From the NCBI GenBank assembly GCA_964479695.1, contig CAYZSO010000024.1, positions 1-42,046 of the forward strand: 42,046 bases of DNA. The letters run 5' to 3'. This stretch comes from JAAYZH01 sp964479695 (GTDB lineage: Bacteria > Bacillota > Clostridia > Saccharofermentanales > Fastidiosipilaceae). Below are positions 23,310 through 32,098 of the stretch, piece after piece (position 1 is the first letter of the stretch; each line of letters begins with the position of its first letter). A program made the translations under genes and the position numbers. Under the pieces are notes generated by a model. It did not search any database. It worked only from the letters and a program-made list of their open reading frames with translations, and was not told the DNA's origin.

Positions 23310-24635
23310 CTATTCTTCTTGTTGAGCGGACTTCAATGATTCTAGGTCCACACGTCCATGCGGGATGTTGCGCGCCATTTGCGCCTCCTGTCCGGAAGCG
23401 ATGGATTGCGGAAGTTGGGGTTTCTCAAGACCTCTGTCGGCGAATTGCTCATCATAGAGGAAACATGCGGCCTTGTGAGTGCCGGAGAAAGTATAAAAAG
23501 GCGGATAGCTCTCTTCACATTCGGCAAACGAAAATTCACAGCGGTTACAGAAATAGCAGTAATCAGGTAGGTTTACCGGACTTGGTACCTGGCCCGGAAT
23601 GGAGTACAGCCGCTCATTCATCGCCGTTAAACTGGGCTTAGAGCGCATCAAGCCAACGGTGTACGGATGTTTCGGGGACTTGAAGACTTCTCTCACAGTT
23701 CCTTGTTCAATCACCTTGCCTGCGTACATGACAACGACGTAATCGGCCATTTCCGCGATGACACCCAAGTCATGGGTGATGAGCATGATGGAGCCGTGCA
23801 TTTTGTCTTTGACAGAACGGAGCAGGTCTAAGATCTGTGCTTGGATAGTAACGTCGAGTGCTGTAGTAGGCTCATCAGCGATAATCAGACGAGGATCGCA
23901 GATGAGTGCCATGGCAATCATGACGCGTTGGCGCATGCCACCGGATAGTTCGTGAGGATAATTTGCATAGACCTTCTCGGAATCAGCTATGCCTACCAGA
24001 TCAAGCATTTCGATCGACCTGGCCTTCAACTCTACAGCCGAATATTCCGGCTTATAGAGAGCTAAGGCTTCATCCAATTGTTCACCGATTCGGAAAACGG
24101 GGTTCAACGAAGTCATCGGCTCCTGGAAAATCATGGCGATTTCTTGGCCTCTGATTCTCCGCATCTCTTCGGATGGCATCTTCGCAATATCATAGGTCTT
24201 GCCATCGGATGCCCGGTAACGCATTTCACCGCTGACCACTTGGCCTGTAGGCCCCTGTACCAGTCTCATTAGGGAGAGTGAGGTAACCGATTTGCCGCAA
24301 CCGGATTCACCGACCACACCAACAATTTTTCCCTCAGGGATGTTGAAGCTGACACCGTTAACGGCTTTGGTCGTGCCGATATCGGTGAAGAAATACGTAT
24401 GCAAGTCGTCGAACTCAACAATATTGTTGGGATCATGCATCCTGCTCAGGTACTCGGATTCATCAACATTCTTGCGTTTCTTATACGCTTCGAATTGTTG
24501 CATGACTTTGCGGTTCTCCTTAGAGATTCGCCGCTCTTCGGCCAAAGTCAGGTACTGGAAATCACCCTTTGTACCATCGACCTCGGATTGCCTATTCTTA
24601 TTTTGCTTATTCTTATCTTTCTTATCTTTGGCCAT
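23310..24635 (-). CDS. oppD: Oligopeptide ABC transporter ATP-binding protein OppD
   Basis: A 441-residue ATPase subunit with Walker A GESGCGKSVTS, signature LSGGMRQR, Walker B LIIADEPTTALD, and the same cysteine-containing C-terminal extension (YCYFCNRCEFSFAEC). It is about 100 residues longer than typical OppD. The extra length is a highly charged Lys/Asn/Glu-rich N-terminal region of about 75 residues (MAKDKKDKNKQNK onward) that could bind other subunits or RNA, and a tail after the cluster. The ATG (ATGGCCAAAGAT) contains the dispersed word GGCCAAAG. It lies between oppC (13 bp upstream) and oppF. Confidence 0.94.
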   Translation of the reverse strand: MAKDKKDKNKQNKNRQSEVDGTKGDFQYLTLAEERRISKENRKVMQQFEAYKKRKNVDESEYLSRMHDPNNIVEFDDLHTYFFTDIGTTKAVNGVSFNIPEGKIVGVVGESGCGKSVTSLSLMRLVQGPTGQVVSGEMRYRASDGKTYDIAKMPSEEMRRIRGQEIAMIFQEPMTSLNPVFRIGEQLDEALALYKPEYSAVELKARSIEMLDLVGIADSEKVYANYPHELSGGMRQRVMIAMALICDPRLIIADEPTTALDVTIQAQILDLLRSVKDKMHGSIMLITHDLGVIAEMADYVVVMYAGKVIEQGTVREVFKSPKHPYTVGLMRSKPSLTAMNERLYSIPGQVPSPVNLPDYCYFCNRCEFSFAECEESYPPFYTFSGTHKAACFLYDEQFADRGLEKPQLPQSIASGQEAQMARNIPHGRVDLESLKSAQQEE

Positions 24636-24648
24636 GAAAGACTCCTAA

Positions 24649-25803
24649 CTAACGCTTCATTCTGGGGTCGAAGGCATCGCGGAGACCATCTCCGACGAAG
24701 CTGAAACCAAGAACAGTCACAACAATGAGGATACCGGCCGGAACCCATAGGTTCGGATAGTTGGCCAGGATTTCCTGTCCGGTGGAAGGATCCGCTTGAG
24801 CAATCATGGAACCCCACGCGGCCTTGGGGAACGGAACGCCTAAGCCTAAATACGACAAAGTGGACTCAGATAAGATTACCCCGCCCAAGCCCAAGGAAGC
24901 GGTAACAATTAATTGGGGCATCGTGTTTGGGATCAAATGTTTGAAGATCTTCTTCGAAGTACGAAGTCCGGTTGTCTCTGCGGCCAGCATGAATTCTTGC
25001 TCACGCAACATGAGGATCTGACCTCTGACGAGACGGGCCGTGCCGGTCCAACCAAGCAAAGTCAGCAAACCCATTAGGTAGTAAATTCTCTGGTCGGGAG
25101 TAATCCATTCAATTTTTGTAAGTGTCGCTGCGAGAATTAACTGAATTGGCAAACTCGGCAAACAGGCGAAAATATCGACTATACGCATGATCAATTGATC
25201 GACCCAGCCGCCAAAGTACCCGGCAATCCCACCCATGATCGTTCCGATGATCACCTCAATAAAGATAACCATGAAGGAAATCGACAAGGAAATCCTGCCG
25301 CCATACATCAAGCGAGTGAACACATCGAACCCGGAAGTATCCGTCCCGAGCCAATGGTCTTTTGACAACGGAGCCTTAAATTGCACAACAGTTTCTGATT
25401 TGTCATAAAACTGATACACATGGCCATCCGCACCAACGAAATCATCTGTGGTCAAAAGACCTGAGGTTCGCGGAATTCGGTAGGAATCCAGTTCGCCGTA
25501 ACCCCACGTGGCATCAACGATCACCGGACCTAAGAATGAAAAGAGGAAAACGAACACCAGCATCAGCAAGCCAACGATAGACAGCTTACTGCGGAAGAAC
25601 CGCTTCGCAACCATTCGACTAGGCGAAATCGCTCTGACATTTTGATTCTGTTTCTCAGCGTTCTCAAGATTTTCTCTCTGAGCCGCCAAGCCTTGTACTA
25701 TAGTTGCCGTTTTCTTGGCATCTTCCTTTGCCTGATTATCCATGTCTACGAAAGTAGGCGGAGTTTCCGGATGCAAATGGTTCCTTTTATCGTCGTTAGT
25801 CAT
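24649..25803 (-). CDS. oppC: Oligopeptide ABC transporter permease OppC
   Basis: A 384-residue inner permease subunit. The first ~75 residues are cytosolic and hydrophilic, then a first helix (SIVGLLMLVFVFLFSFLGPV) is followed by an extracytoplasmic domain and the BPD_transp_1 core with the EAA-type loop AAETTGLRTSKKIFKHLIPN, which contacts the ATPases. The N-terminal OppC_N domain is recognisable. The N-terminal extension is longer than usual, as in OppD of the same operon. It starts 14 bp after oppB. Confidence 0.93.
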   Translation of the reverse strand: MTNDDKRNHLHPETPPTFVDMDNQAKEDAKKTATIVQGLAAQRENLENAEKQNQNVRAISPSRMVAKRFFRSKLSIVGLLMLVFVFLFSFLGPVIVDATWGYGELDSYRIPRTSGLLTTDDFVGADGHVYQFYDKSETVVQFKAPLSKDHWLGTDTSGFDVFTRLMYGGRISLSISFMVIFIEVIIGTIMGGIAGYFGGWVDQLIMRIVDIFACLPSLPIQLILAATLTKIEWITPDQRIYYLMGLLTLLGWTGTARLVRGQILMLREQEFMLAAETTGLRTSKKIFKHLIPNTMPQLIVTASLGLGGVILSESTLSYLGLGVPFPKAAWGSMIAQADPSTGQEILANYPNLWVPAGILIVVTVLGFSFVGDGLRDAFDPRMKR

Positions 25804-25817
25804 CTCACTTCTCCTCC

Positions 25818-26819
25818 TTACTTCGTAATCTTGACTCGTGGGTCAACCACAACATACATCAGGTCAGAGATCAAGTAGCCAATAACCGTCAGTATCGCTA
25901 AGTAAATGTTATAACCCATGACAAAGGGAATATCACCCTGTCTCGTTGCACGCAAGGCCATATAACCGATACCGGGGATGGCAAAAACAGTTTCGGTAAT
26001 CATCGCGCCGCTGAACAAGCCGGGAAGACTCCCGGAAAGGGTCGTAACAAGCGGAATCAATGTATTACGGAAAGCATGTTTATTGATAACATCTTTTTCT
26101 GCAAGACCTTTGGCCCTAGCTGTACGAATATAATCCGAATTCATGACTTCCAACATATTGGTACGGGTATAGCGCATCAAACCACCAATATTCAGCAAGG
26201 TTAATACGGTAATCGGCAACACTAAATGCCAGGCCTGATCCAGTAGTTTTGCCCAACTAAACCCGGAAGGAAAAACAATCGTTGCCGAGGTAAGTCCTTG
26301 AAGAGGAAACCAGCCTAAACGAATGCTGAACACATTCATGAGCAATGCGGAGAGAAAGAAGGAGGGTAATGATGTTGCGGCCATGGAGAAGATGGAAACC
26401 GTGTAATCATAACCACTGTATTGATTAACCGCAGCTTTGATTCCCATGGGAATCGCAATAATGATCTGCAGAATATAAGCGATTAAAGAAATGGTAAACG
26501 ATACCCAGACGTTATCCTTGATAACATCCGCAACCGGACGTCCATAGAGGAAGGAAAACCCCAGGTCTCCTCTGAGTGTACTTCCCGCCCAGCCGATATA
26601 GCCCTTGACAATTCCGCCGAAGCTCTTGTCCGCAAGACCATAAAGTTCTTTAAGGCGTTGTACCTCGTCCAAAGTCATTGAACCTGCCTGAACTGCCGCC
26701 GCTGTCTGATTATCGATGTAGTCAACCGGCATCAGCATAGATAAGAGGTAGATTAAAAAAGAAGCGCCGATGATGATAATCACGGCTAAGCCAAGTCGTT
26801 TCGCAATGTATTTTCCCAT
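25818..26819 (-). CDS. oppB: Oligopeptide ABC transporter permease OppB
   Basis: A 333-residue permease with the N-terminal helix YIAKRLGLAVIIIIGASFLIYLL typical of DppB/OppB, and the EAA loop TARAKGLAEKDVINKHAFRN. The ATG at 26819 is chosen because it gives the usual MxKYIxKR start, with AGGTGG 11 bases upstream; a GTG 5 codons earlier is possible. It pairs with OppC to form the channel. It lies 106 bp after oppA, and that gap holds a strong stem-loop. Confidence 0.93.
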   Translation of the reverse strand: MGKYIAKRLGLAVIIIIGASFLIYLLSMLMPVDYIDNQTAAAVQAGSMTLDEVQRLKELYGLADKSFGGIVKGYIGWAGSTLRGDLGFSFLYGRPVADVIKDNVWVSFTISLIAYILQIIIAIPMGIKAAVNQYSGYDYTVSIFSMAATSLPSFFLSALLMNVFSIRLGWFPLQGLTSATIVFPSGFSWAKLLDQAWHLVLPITVLTLLNIGGLMRYTRTNMLEVMNSDYIRTARAKGLAEKDVINKHAFRNTLIPLVTTLSGSLPGLFSGAMITETVFAIPGIGYMALRATRQGDIPFVMGYNIYLAILTVIGYLISDLMYVVVDPRVKITK

Positions 26820-26848
26820 GTCGAGGGGTCCCACCTAATCATAAACGT

Positions 26849-26881
26849 AGTGCGGGGCTTGAGAAACTCAAACCCAGCACT
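26849..26881 (-). promoter_or_regulatory. Intercistronic stem-loop between oppA and oppB
   Basis: On the minus strand AGTGC, GGG and TTGAG pair with CTCAA, CCC and GCACT around a small loop (33 nt in all). No U-tract follows. Such hairpins between a binding-protein gene and its permease commonly stabilise the upstream mRNA or partly stop transcription, so that more binding protein than permease is made. Confidence 0.6.
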
Positions 26882-26925
26882 CGTAAAATCGAATCATTAG
26901 TTTTCGTGTCTAATCCACATTAGGA

Positions 26926-29439
26926 TCAGCCAATCAGCTCCACATTCCAGATGTAGGCAATCGGGCTCTGGAAAGGTGTAACGTCAGCGCCGCTGAAGAG
27001 AGAATCAGCGTTGATCACTTCTTTGTTATAAGCGTACATGTTTTTGCGCTGATAGGTGGGAACTTCAACAGCCAGTCCGGTTGATAATTCAAGCGCTCTG
27101 GCGTAAATCGGTTTGCGCTCTTCGGGGTCGAGTGTTTCACGACCGGCCTTGATCAGAGAGTTGAGCTCTGTGAGCATTGCCTTCGTCTCTTCATCACCGT
27201 TCTGGAAGAGCCAGTAGAGACCGGATCTCGCAGCGGAGGTGCCTTGGTTCTCAGCAGGGTCAGAATACCAGATCTGGAACATGTCAGGGTCGACACCGCC
27301 ATTACCCCAGGCTGCTGCCCAGATTTGGAGACCGGAGTCATAAGCTGTGCCCAGCTTGCTCAGCAAGGCTGTGTCTACCGCAATTTCGGTTGCGATACCG
27401 ATCGACTCAAGAACCTTCTGTGTATCAAGGAAGATGACACCGGCAGGATGCTGGTCGGAGGCGGACGGAAGTGTCATCGTGAAGGAGACCTGCTGTCCCG
27501 CCTTCTCATGATCATCCGGATAGCTCATTACGTTAGTGGCTTCATCGTATTTGTAGCCGGCTTCAAGGAACAGAGCCTTAGAAGTTTCACCGGTACCGTC
27601 ATAAGGATAGAGAGAAGTAGGATTCTCAGGATAGGCCCAAAGGACCTTGGTCATTGTGCGATAGTTTACGCTGGCAAGCTCGCCATAGTAATCATCAACA
27701 GAGAGTTGCGGATTCATGGCATGTGCCAGAGCCTGGCGGACTTTCAGTTCAGGAATTGCCTGACCCTGAATACCGATATAACCGTAACCATCATTATCAA
27801 CCAGCGTGTAGTCCAGTTTCGCGTAATCGCCCTGGCCTTCAGAAATCGTCGTGACTAACTCAGTAGAGGCACTGGGCTCAGAGAAGTGCACTTGGCTGGT
27901 GACGAGGACGTCCATTTCAGAACCGCCTGCGACTTCCTGGTAGCGGAGGGTCTTGATCTTAGGAGAGCCTAAGAGGTAACTGTCATTCGCCGTATAGGTG
28001 ACTACGTTGTTCTCGTAGGATTCGAAGACATAAGGGCCTGCGCCAACGGGTTTCACGTTCTTGCCCTTGAGATGATCCATGTACTCGCTGCTCTTGGTAG
28101 CAACACCATTGGCATTCAGTTCACCTGTGAAGCCTTCGTTATAGTAATGCATGGGGGCAACAGTAATACCCATCTTGAAAATAGCTGTAGGATCGACACC
28201 ATTGAGGAGAATCTCAACGGCATCACGCTCCACACCATCGTCTCCTGTGACCTTCGTCTTGGAGATGCCGGTAATGTCAGAAACACCACCCTCAATAGCG
28301 CCTTCGTTGGCGAAGAACATATCATTGACATAGTCCTGAACCTTCTTGTCGCCAGCAGACTCTACATTGATTCCTTCGTCAGAAAGATCCCAACCATAGG
28401 TCATGAGAATGTTATTCCAGAAATCATCAACGGTCAGCGTATCCGTAGAAAGATTATAGGTGTTCCCCAGTGCATCGGTGAAAGTGACTTTATCTTCAGC
28501 CAACTCACCGTAACCCCACATACCCATGCCAAATGCGACCTTCATGCTGTCAGAAGCAGAAATCTCTGCATAGGTCATACCGGGTGCAAAGTACTTGTCG
28601 ACATTTGCGTCGGTGCCGTAGCTGGCATTCACATAGTCAATAATCTCTTGTGTAAAAGCCTTGCCGGCCTCAGGCAGATACGCCCAATAAGCGGCTTGCA
28701 TTTCAGCAGCCTTGCCTGTAGCCTCACCGAAGACCGGATCTGCATCACCGGGGCCGGAAATACCCGCCTCCTGGATTGCTGCGGCAACATCAATTAATTC
28801 GGCCGAGGTCTGCAAACGATATTCGCTCATCCCTTCGATATTCATCGTGTAATAGGTAGATGAACCATCGTAATATGGATCAGAGAAAACATAGATACTG
28901 TAGATCACGTCATCAACGGTCAATGGTTGGCCATCGCTAAAAGTCAAACCATTCTTGATCACAAACGTGTACTTGGATTCCGTGTTGTCCGCGTTAACAT
29001 CCTGGGTGTAGGAATACGCAACAGACGGGAACTCAACACCAGCTTGCGGTTCACCATTCTTATCATAGTGAAGAAGGTTTAAGCCGGTCATGTTGGTCAC
29101 GTCAACATCATACGCAGATGTAGCAAAGAACGCGCTGAATTTTCCGTCCAATGTTCCGGTTGCCAGAACCAACGGAGTGGTCTCATTATTACCGGTACGC
29201 GGGGTTGTGGTCGCATCGTAGCGGTCAGCAGGAATGTCAGCTGTGACCTCTCCGGTTTGCCCCCCCGTAGTGGTACCATCAGTAGGTGCATCCGTCCCTG
29301 TGGTATCCGTCTGTGCTTCAGTCGTTCCCGTGCCGGGTGCAACTGTTGTAGCAGGCGTGTTGTTGCACGCAGCTACCGAGAAAGTCAGCGCTCCAGCCAA
29401 AGCAAGAGCCGTCATTTTACCAATTAAACTCTTTCTCAT
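26926..29439 (-). CDS. oppA: Oligopeptide-binding lipoprotein OppA, unusually large
   Basis: A solute-binding protein (SBP family 5) of 837 residues that captures peptides outside the membrane for OppBCDF. The signal peptide ends in lipobox SVAAC (about 19-23), followed by a Thr/Gly-rich linker (about 25-65). Family features are KNGLTFSDGQPLTVDDVIYSI near residue 160 and the VRQALAHAMNPQ segment. It is some 250-300 residues longer than typical OppA (about 540). The excess includes an insert after the SDG motif (about 185-330), so the binding site or docking surface may be modified. AGGAGG precedes the ATG at 29439; the frame opens 14 codons upstream without support. Confidence 0.92.
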   Translation of the reverse strand: MRKSLIGKMTALALAGALTFSVAACNNTPATTVAPGTGTTEAQTDTTGTDAPTDGTTTGGQTGEVTADIPADRYDATTTPRTGNNETTPLVLATGTLDGKFSAFFATSAYDVDVTNMTGLNLLHYDKNGEPQAGVEFPSVAYSYTQDVNADNTESKYTFVIKNGLTFSDGQPLTVDDVIYSIYVFSDPYYDGSSTYYTMNIEGMSEYRLQTSAELIDVAAAIQEAGISGPGDADPVFGEATGKAAEMQAAYWAYLPEAGKAFTQEIIDYVNASYGTDANVDKYFAPGMTYAEISASDSMKVAFGMGMWGYGELAEDKVTFTDALGNTYNLSTDTLTVDDFWNNILMTYGWDLSDEGINVESAGDKKVQDYVNDMFFANEGAIEGGVSDITGISKTKVTGDDGVERDAVEILLNGVDPTAIFKMGITVAPMHYYNEGFTGELNANGVATKSSEYMDHLKGKNVKPVGAGPYVFESYENNVVTYTANDSYLLGSPKIKTLRYQEVAGGSEMDVLVTSQVHFSEPSASTELVTTISEGQGDYAKLDYTLVDNDGYGYIGIQGQAIPELKVRQALAHAMNPQLSVDDYYGELASVNYRTMTKVLWAYPENPTSLYPYDGTGETSKALFLEAGYKYDEATNVMSYPDDHEKAGQQVSFTMTLPSASDQHPAGVIFLDTQKVLESIGIATEIAVDTALLSKLGTAYDSGLQIWAAAWGNGGVDPDMFQIWYSDPAENQGTSAARSGLYWLFQNGDEETKAMLTELNSLIKAGRETLDPEERKPIYARALELSTGLAVEVPTYQRKNMYAYNKEVINADSLFSGADVTPFQSPIAYIWNVELIG

Positions 29440-29495
29440 GTAGTGTTCTCCTCCTCTTGAGATTGTCGAAATGCATAGCATCCGACATTTCCGAT

Positions 29496-29501
29496 ATTAT
29501 A
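29496..29501 (-). promoter_or_regulatory. Probable -10 box of the opp operon promoter
   Basis: TATAAT on the minus strand, preceded by TGTGA (a near extended -10 TG), 57 bp before the oppA ATG. No good TTGACA lies 16-18 bp upstream, so the extended -10 may compensate. The downstream leader contains the AGGAGG of oppA. Confidence 0.5.
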
Positions 29502-29622
29502 TCACAGTAGTTTATTGTCTTCCTGAATCAGAGTGTTTAAACTCGTCACGATTTATTCATGTTTATGCCTTGTTTTTCAACATAGCTTAGTTGACAACTT
29601 CGTATTATTATGGTAATTAATT

Positions 29623-31086
29623 TCAATTCATTGGCTCTAAGGTCTGCTGGATCTCCGCTTCAGCAGAAGCATTGATCGTCACATTCCTTCCGCGCAGGCC
29701 GGAAATCGTCGAGCCCTCGTTCGTCAAGATCGAATCGGATATCACATATTTCGAGACTCCGTCATCTCCGCGACTGGTCGTAATGGTCAAACCGTCGAAG
29801 GTTACGTTCTCAATCGTAGAGTCAATCGCTTCAATGGCCAAAGCCGCCACATTCACATCCACTCCGGGCAACACATTAACAACGATCTCAACATCCTTGA
29901 AGGTAATATCCTTAATTGTTGCTCCATCCAGTGTGCCGAAGATGCCACCATCCTTTACAGTCAGACGATCCTTACGTGCCGTCGAGATCGTCAACTTCAA
30001 ATTCGATACCGTGTGTCCTTGGCCATCCAAAGTACCTTTGAACAGTTCCGCCATAGAGAAATTCTTGCCGGCCAAATCAATATCCGCGTCAAGAGTATAG
30101 GTAGCGCCGTTTTCTGTATCGAAGAAGCCATAGGAGCTTCCTTTCTTCAGGTCCTCAGCACTGGTAATGGAGGCAACATTCCCGGCAGAATACTGCAAAT
30201 AGACTGCAGTCTCGATATTATTATCAAGATAGCCTTGAATGTATTCTTCAATGATCTCATTCTTGCGTGCTCTGATCGCAGCCATTTCTTGCTCGTCAGC
30301 CTGAAGATCGTAACCTAGTTTACGGTAATAGACGAGGTCGGCTTCCGTATCAATCGCTTCTTGTGGTGTGCCTTCGGGTTGGTCTTCCGACGTTGGGACA
30401 GGGGTAGGTGAGACATAAACATAAGGGACAAAATTCGCGGGGAATTCATCCGCTAATTGTTCATAGAGAACCTTGTCCGTGGGAAGCAAGGGTTGATATG
30501 TGTAAGTTGAAAAGTCGTAAGGTATGGTGAGTGCCGGATCATGGAAATAACCGGTCAGCGTGTGGCCCGGTTTAGAAACCAAATTCGACACGGCTCCGGA
30601 CAAGGCAGTAATGGGTGATGAGGCTGTCAAATTCTTCCTGAACATGACCTCGTTAGTTGCAGGATCAATGTAGCGAGCCTCCGCCTGTGGAATCCAACGA
30701 GCGTAAAGGGTCATATCTTCCTGCACACGGTCCACGCTAAAATCCCAACGATCCTGTGGATCGAACGAATAGACGGGGTTCCCATCTTGGTCAGTGGATT
30801 CTTGATAAGCCGTGTACCAACCGGCTAGGACACTCCCTTCCTTCGTAGGCGTAATCAGCATACCGGTGGTTCCGGCAGGCTCGTATACAAGAGAGTTAGG
30901 CATGTAATTTGTCTCACGCACAGCACGTTGATTCACCAGTCCGCCCAGAGCATCGTAATAGACCGTGGCAGAGTAACCCCAGTCAGCGGGATCAGCCGTC
31001 TGTCCGATGGAGCTGCAACCGCTTAGCGTGAGCAGAGCAGCAACTGACAGAGCAGCTAAACGTGTGGCAATAGTTCTTCTCTTCAA
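29623..31086 (-). CDS. Surface lipoprotein with InlB-type repeat and beta-helix-like region
   Basis: A 487-residue predicted lipoprotein. The signal peptide ends in lipobox TLSGC. Residues about 35-150 resemble Listeria-Bacteroides (InlB B-type/Flg_new) repeats, with the pattern PTKEGSVLAGWYT followed by DMTLYARW, then a second partial copy around GHTLTGYFHDP. The last 150 residues read as right-handed beta-helix or GLUG-like repeats (GTLDGATIKDITFKDVEI, STIENVTFDGLTI). It is likely a surface adhesin or carbohydrate-contact protein. The start is TTG at 31086, set by GAGGAGG 7 bases upstream; an ATG-led frame opens 11 codons earlier across the ribosome binding site and is less likely. It lies upstream of oppA with its own promoter. 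Confidence 0.8.
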   Translation of the reverse strand: MKRRTIATRLAALSVAALLTLSGCSSIGQTADPADWGYSATVYYDALGGLVNQRAVRETNYMPNSLVYEPAGTTGMLITPTKEGSVLAGWYTAYQESTDQDGNPVYSFDPQDRWDFSVDRVQEDMTLYARWIPQAEARYIDPATNEVMFRKNLTASSPITALSGAVSNLVSKPGHTLTGYFHDPALTIPYDFSTYTYQPLLPTDKVLYEQLADEFPANFVPYVYVSPTPVPTSEDQPEGTPQEAIDTEADLVYYRKLGYDLQADEQEMAAIRARKNEIIEEYIQGYLDNNIETAVYLQYSAGNVASITSAEDLKKGSSYGFFDTENGATYTLDADIDLAGKNFSMAELFKGTLDGQGHTVSNLKLTISTARKDRLTVKDGGIFGTLDGATIKDITFKDVEIVVNVLPGVDVNVAALAIEAIDSTIENVTFDGLTITTSRGDDGVSKYVISDSILTNEGSTISGLRGRNVTINASAEAEIQQTLEPMN

Positions 31087-31152
31087 AATATCCTCCTCAT
31101 ACGGGAGATCGGACAGCAAAGCAAAACAGCGAATTTCCCGTTCATGATTCTC

Positions 31153-31181
31153 ATTGTAGCCAAAGCCGGGGTCATTGTCCG
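31153..31181 (-). promoter_or_regulatory. Probable promoter of the surface lipoprotein gene
   Basis: On the minus strand, CGGACA (-35, 31181-31176), a 17-bp spacer and TACAAT (-10, 31158-31153). The spacer ends in GGCTTTGGC directly before the -10, a partial match to the dispersed word CTTTGGCC. Confidence 0.5.
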
Positions 31182-31311
31182 TTAAATCCTCCGGCCTAAG
31201 TACTGCGATTTATATACAACTAAGAGCGAAGCACAATACCTCACCGTAATTAATTGAAATAAGCAATACACATTTTTAACGCAAAACGTCATCTCTGTCA
31301 AGGAAACCGCG

Positions 31312-31345
31312 CCATTTATGAAGCTTTATGATGCTTTATGAAGCA
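31312..31345. repeat. 10-bp tandem repeat GCTTTATGAW, about three copies
   Basis: ATTTATGAA, GCTTTATGAT, GCTTTATGAA and GCAGCCATGAAG follow each other at a period near 10 bp, 30-60 bp beyond the glnQ stop. The rest of 31182-31375 shows no gene. Confidence 0.6.
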
Positions 31346-31375
31346 GCCATGAAGTATGAGGTATAGAAAACCAGG

Positions 31376-32098
31376 TCAGAGCACTTTACTGAGGAATGCT
31401 TTGGTTCTTTCATTTTGTGGTCGGTTCAAGATTTCGGCGGGTTCGCCTGACTCAACAATTTTCCCTTCATCCATGAAGAAAATGCGGTCAGCCACTTCGC
31501 GGGCGAAATTCATTTCGTGCGTCACAACCACCATCGTCATCCCGTCAAGTGCCAGTTCCTTCATAACATCCAGTACTTCGCCCACCATTTCAGGATCGAG
31601 GGCTGAAGTAGGTTCATCAAACAGCATCACCTTTGGTTGTAAGGCCAAAGCCCTCGCAATCGCCACTCTCTGCTGCTGGCCGCCGGAGAGTTGTGAAGGG
31701 TAGTTATCTGCTTTATCAGCTACGCCTACACGGGTAAGAAGTTTGAGTCCTTCGGCTTTGGCCACAGCTTCACTCTGCAAACCATGCTTAATCGGAGCGA
31801 GTGTGACATTCTCGAGGATTGTCAGGTGCGGGAAAAGGTTAAATTGCTGAAAAACCATGCCCACCTTGCGCCGCAAAAGGTTGATATCGGTTGTACTTGC
31901 CGTCAGCATTTCGCCGTCAATGGTAATTTCGCCCGCATCCGGTATTTCCAACAAGTTCAGGCAGCGCAGAAAGGTGCTTTTGCCAGAGCCGGAGGGACCG
32001 ATCACGCAGACGCACTCCCCCTTGCCTACTGTGGCATCGATGCCTCGGAGAACCTGCAAGTCTCCAAAATTCTTCTTGAGATTTTTAACGGTTATCAC
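31376..32098 (-). CDS. glnQ: Polar amino acid (glutamine-type) ABC transporter ATP-binding protein
   Basis: A PAAT-family ATPase of 240 residues with Walker A GPSGSGKST, Q-loop VFQQFNLFPH, signature LSGGQQQR and Walker B VMLFDEPTSALDPE. All are canonical, and the length matches GlnQ/ArtP/HisP proteins. I prefer the GTG at 32098, which gives MITVKNLKKNFG after AAAGGAG with an 11-base spacing; a TTG 10 codons earlier is possible. Either start lies inside the end of the permease gene, so the two are translationally coupled. The exact amino acid is not readable. Confidence 0.9.
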   Translation of the reverse strand: MITVKNLKKNFGDLQVLRGIDATVGKGECVCVIGPSGSGKSTFLRCLNLLEIPDAGEITIDGEMLTASTTDINLLRRKVGMVFQQFNLFPHLTILENVTLAPIKHGLQSEAVAKAEGLKLLTRVGVADKADNYPSQLSGGQQQRVAIARALALQPKVMLFDEPTSALDPEMVGEVLDVMKELALDGMTMVVVTHEMNFAREVADRIFFMDEGKIVESGEPAEILNRPQNERTKAFLSKVL

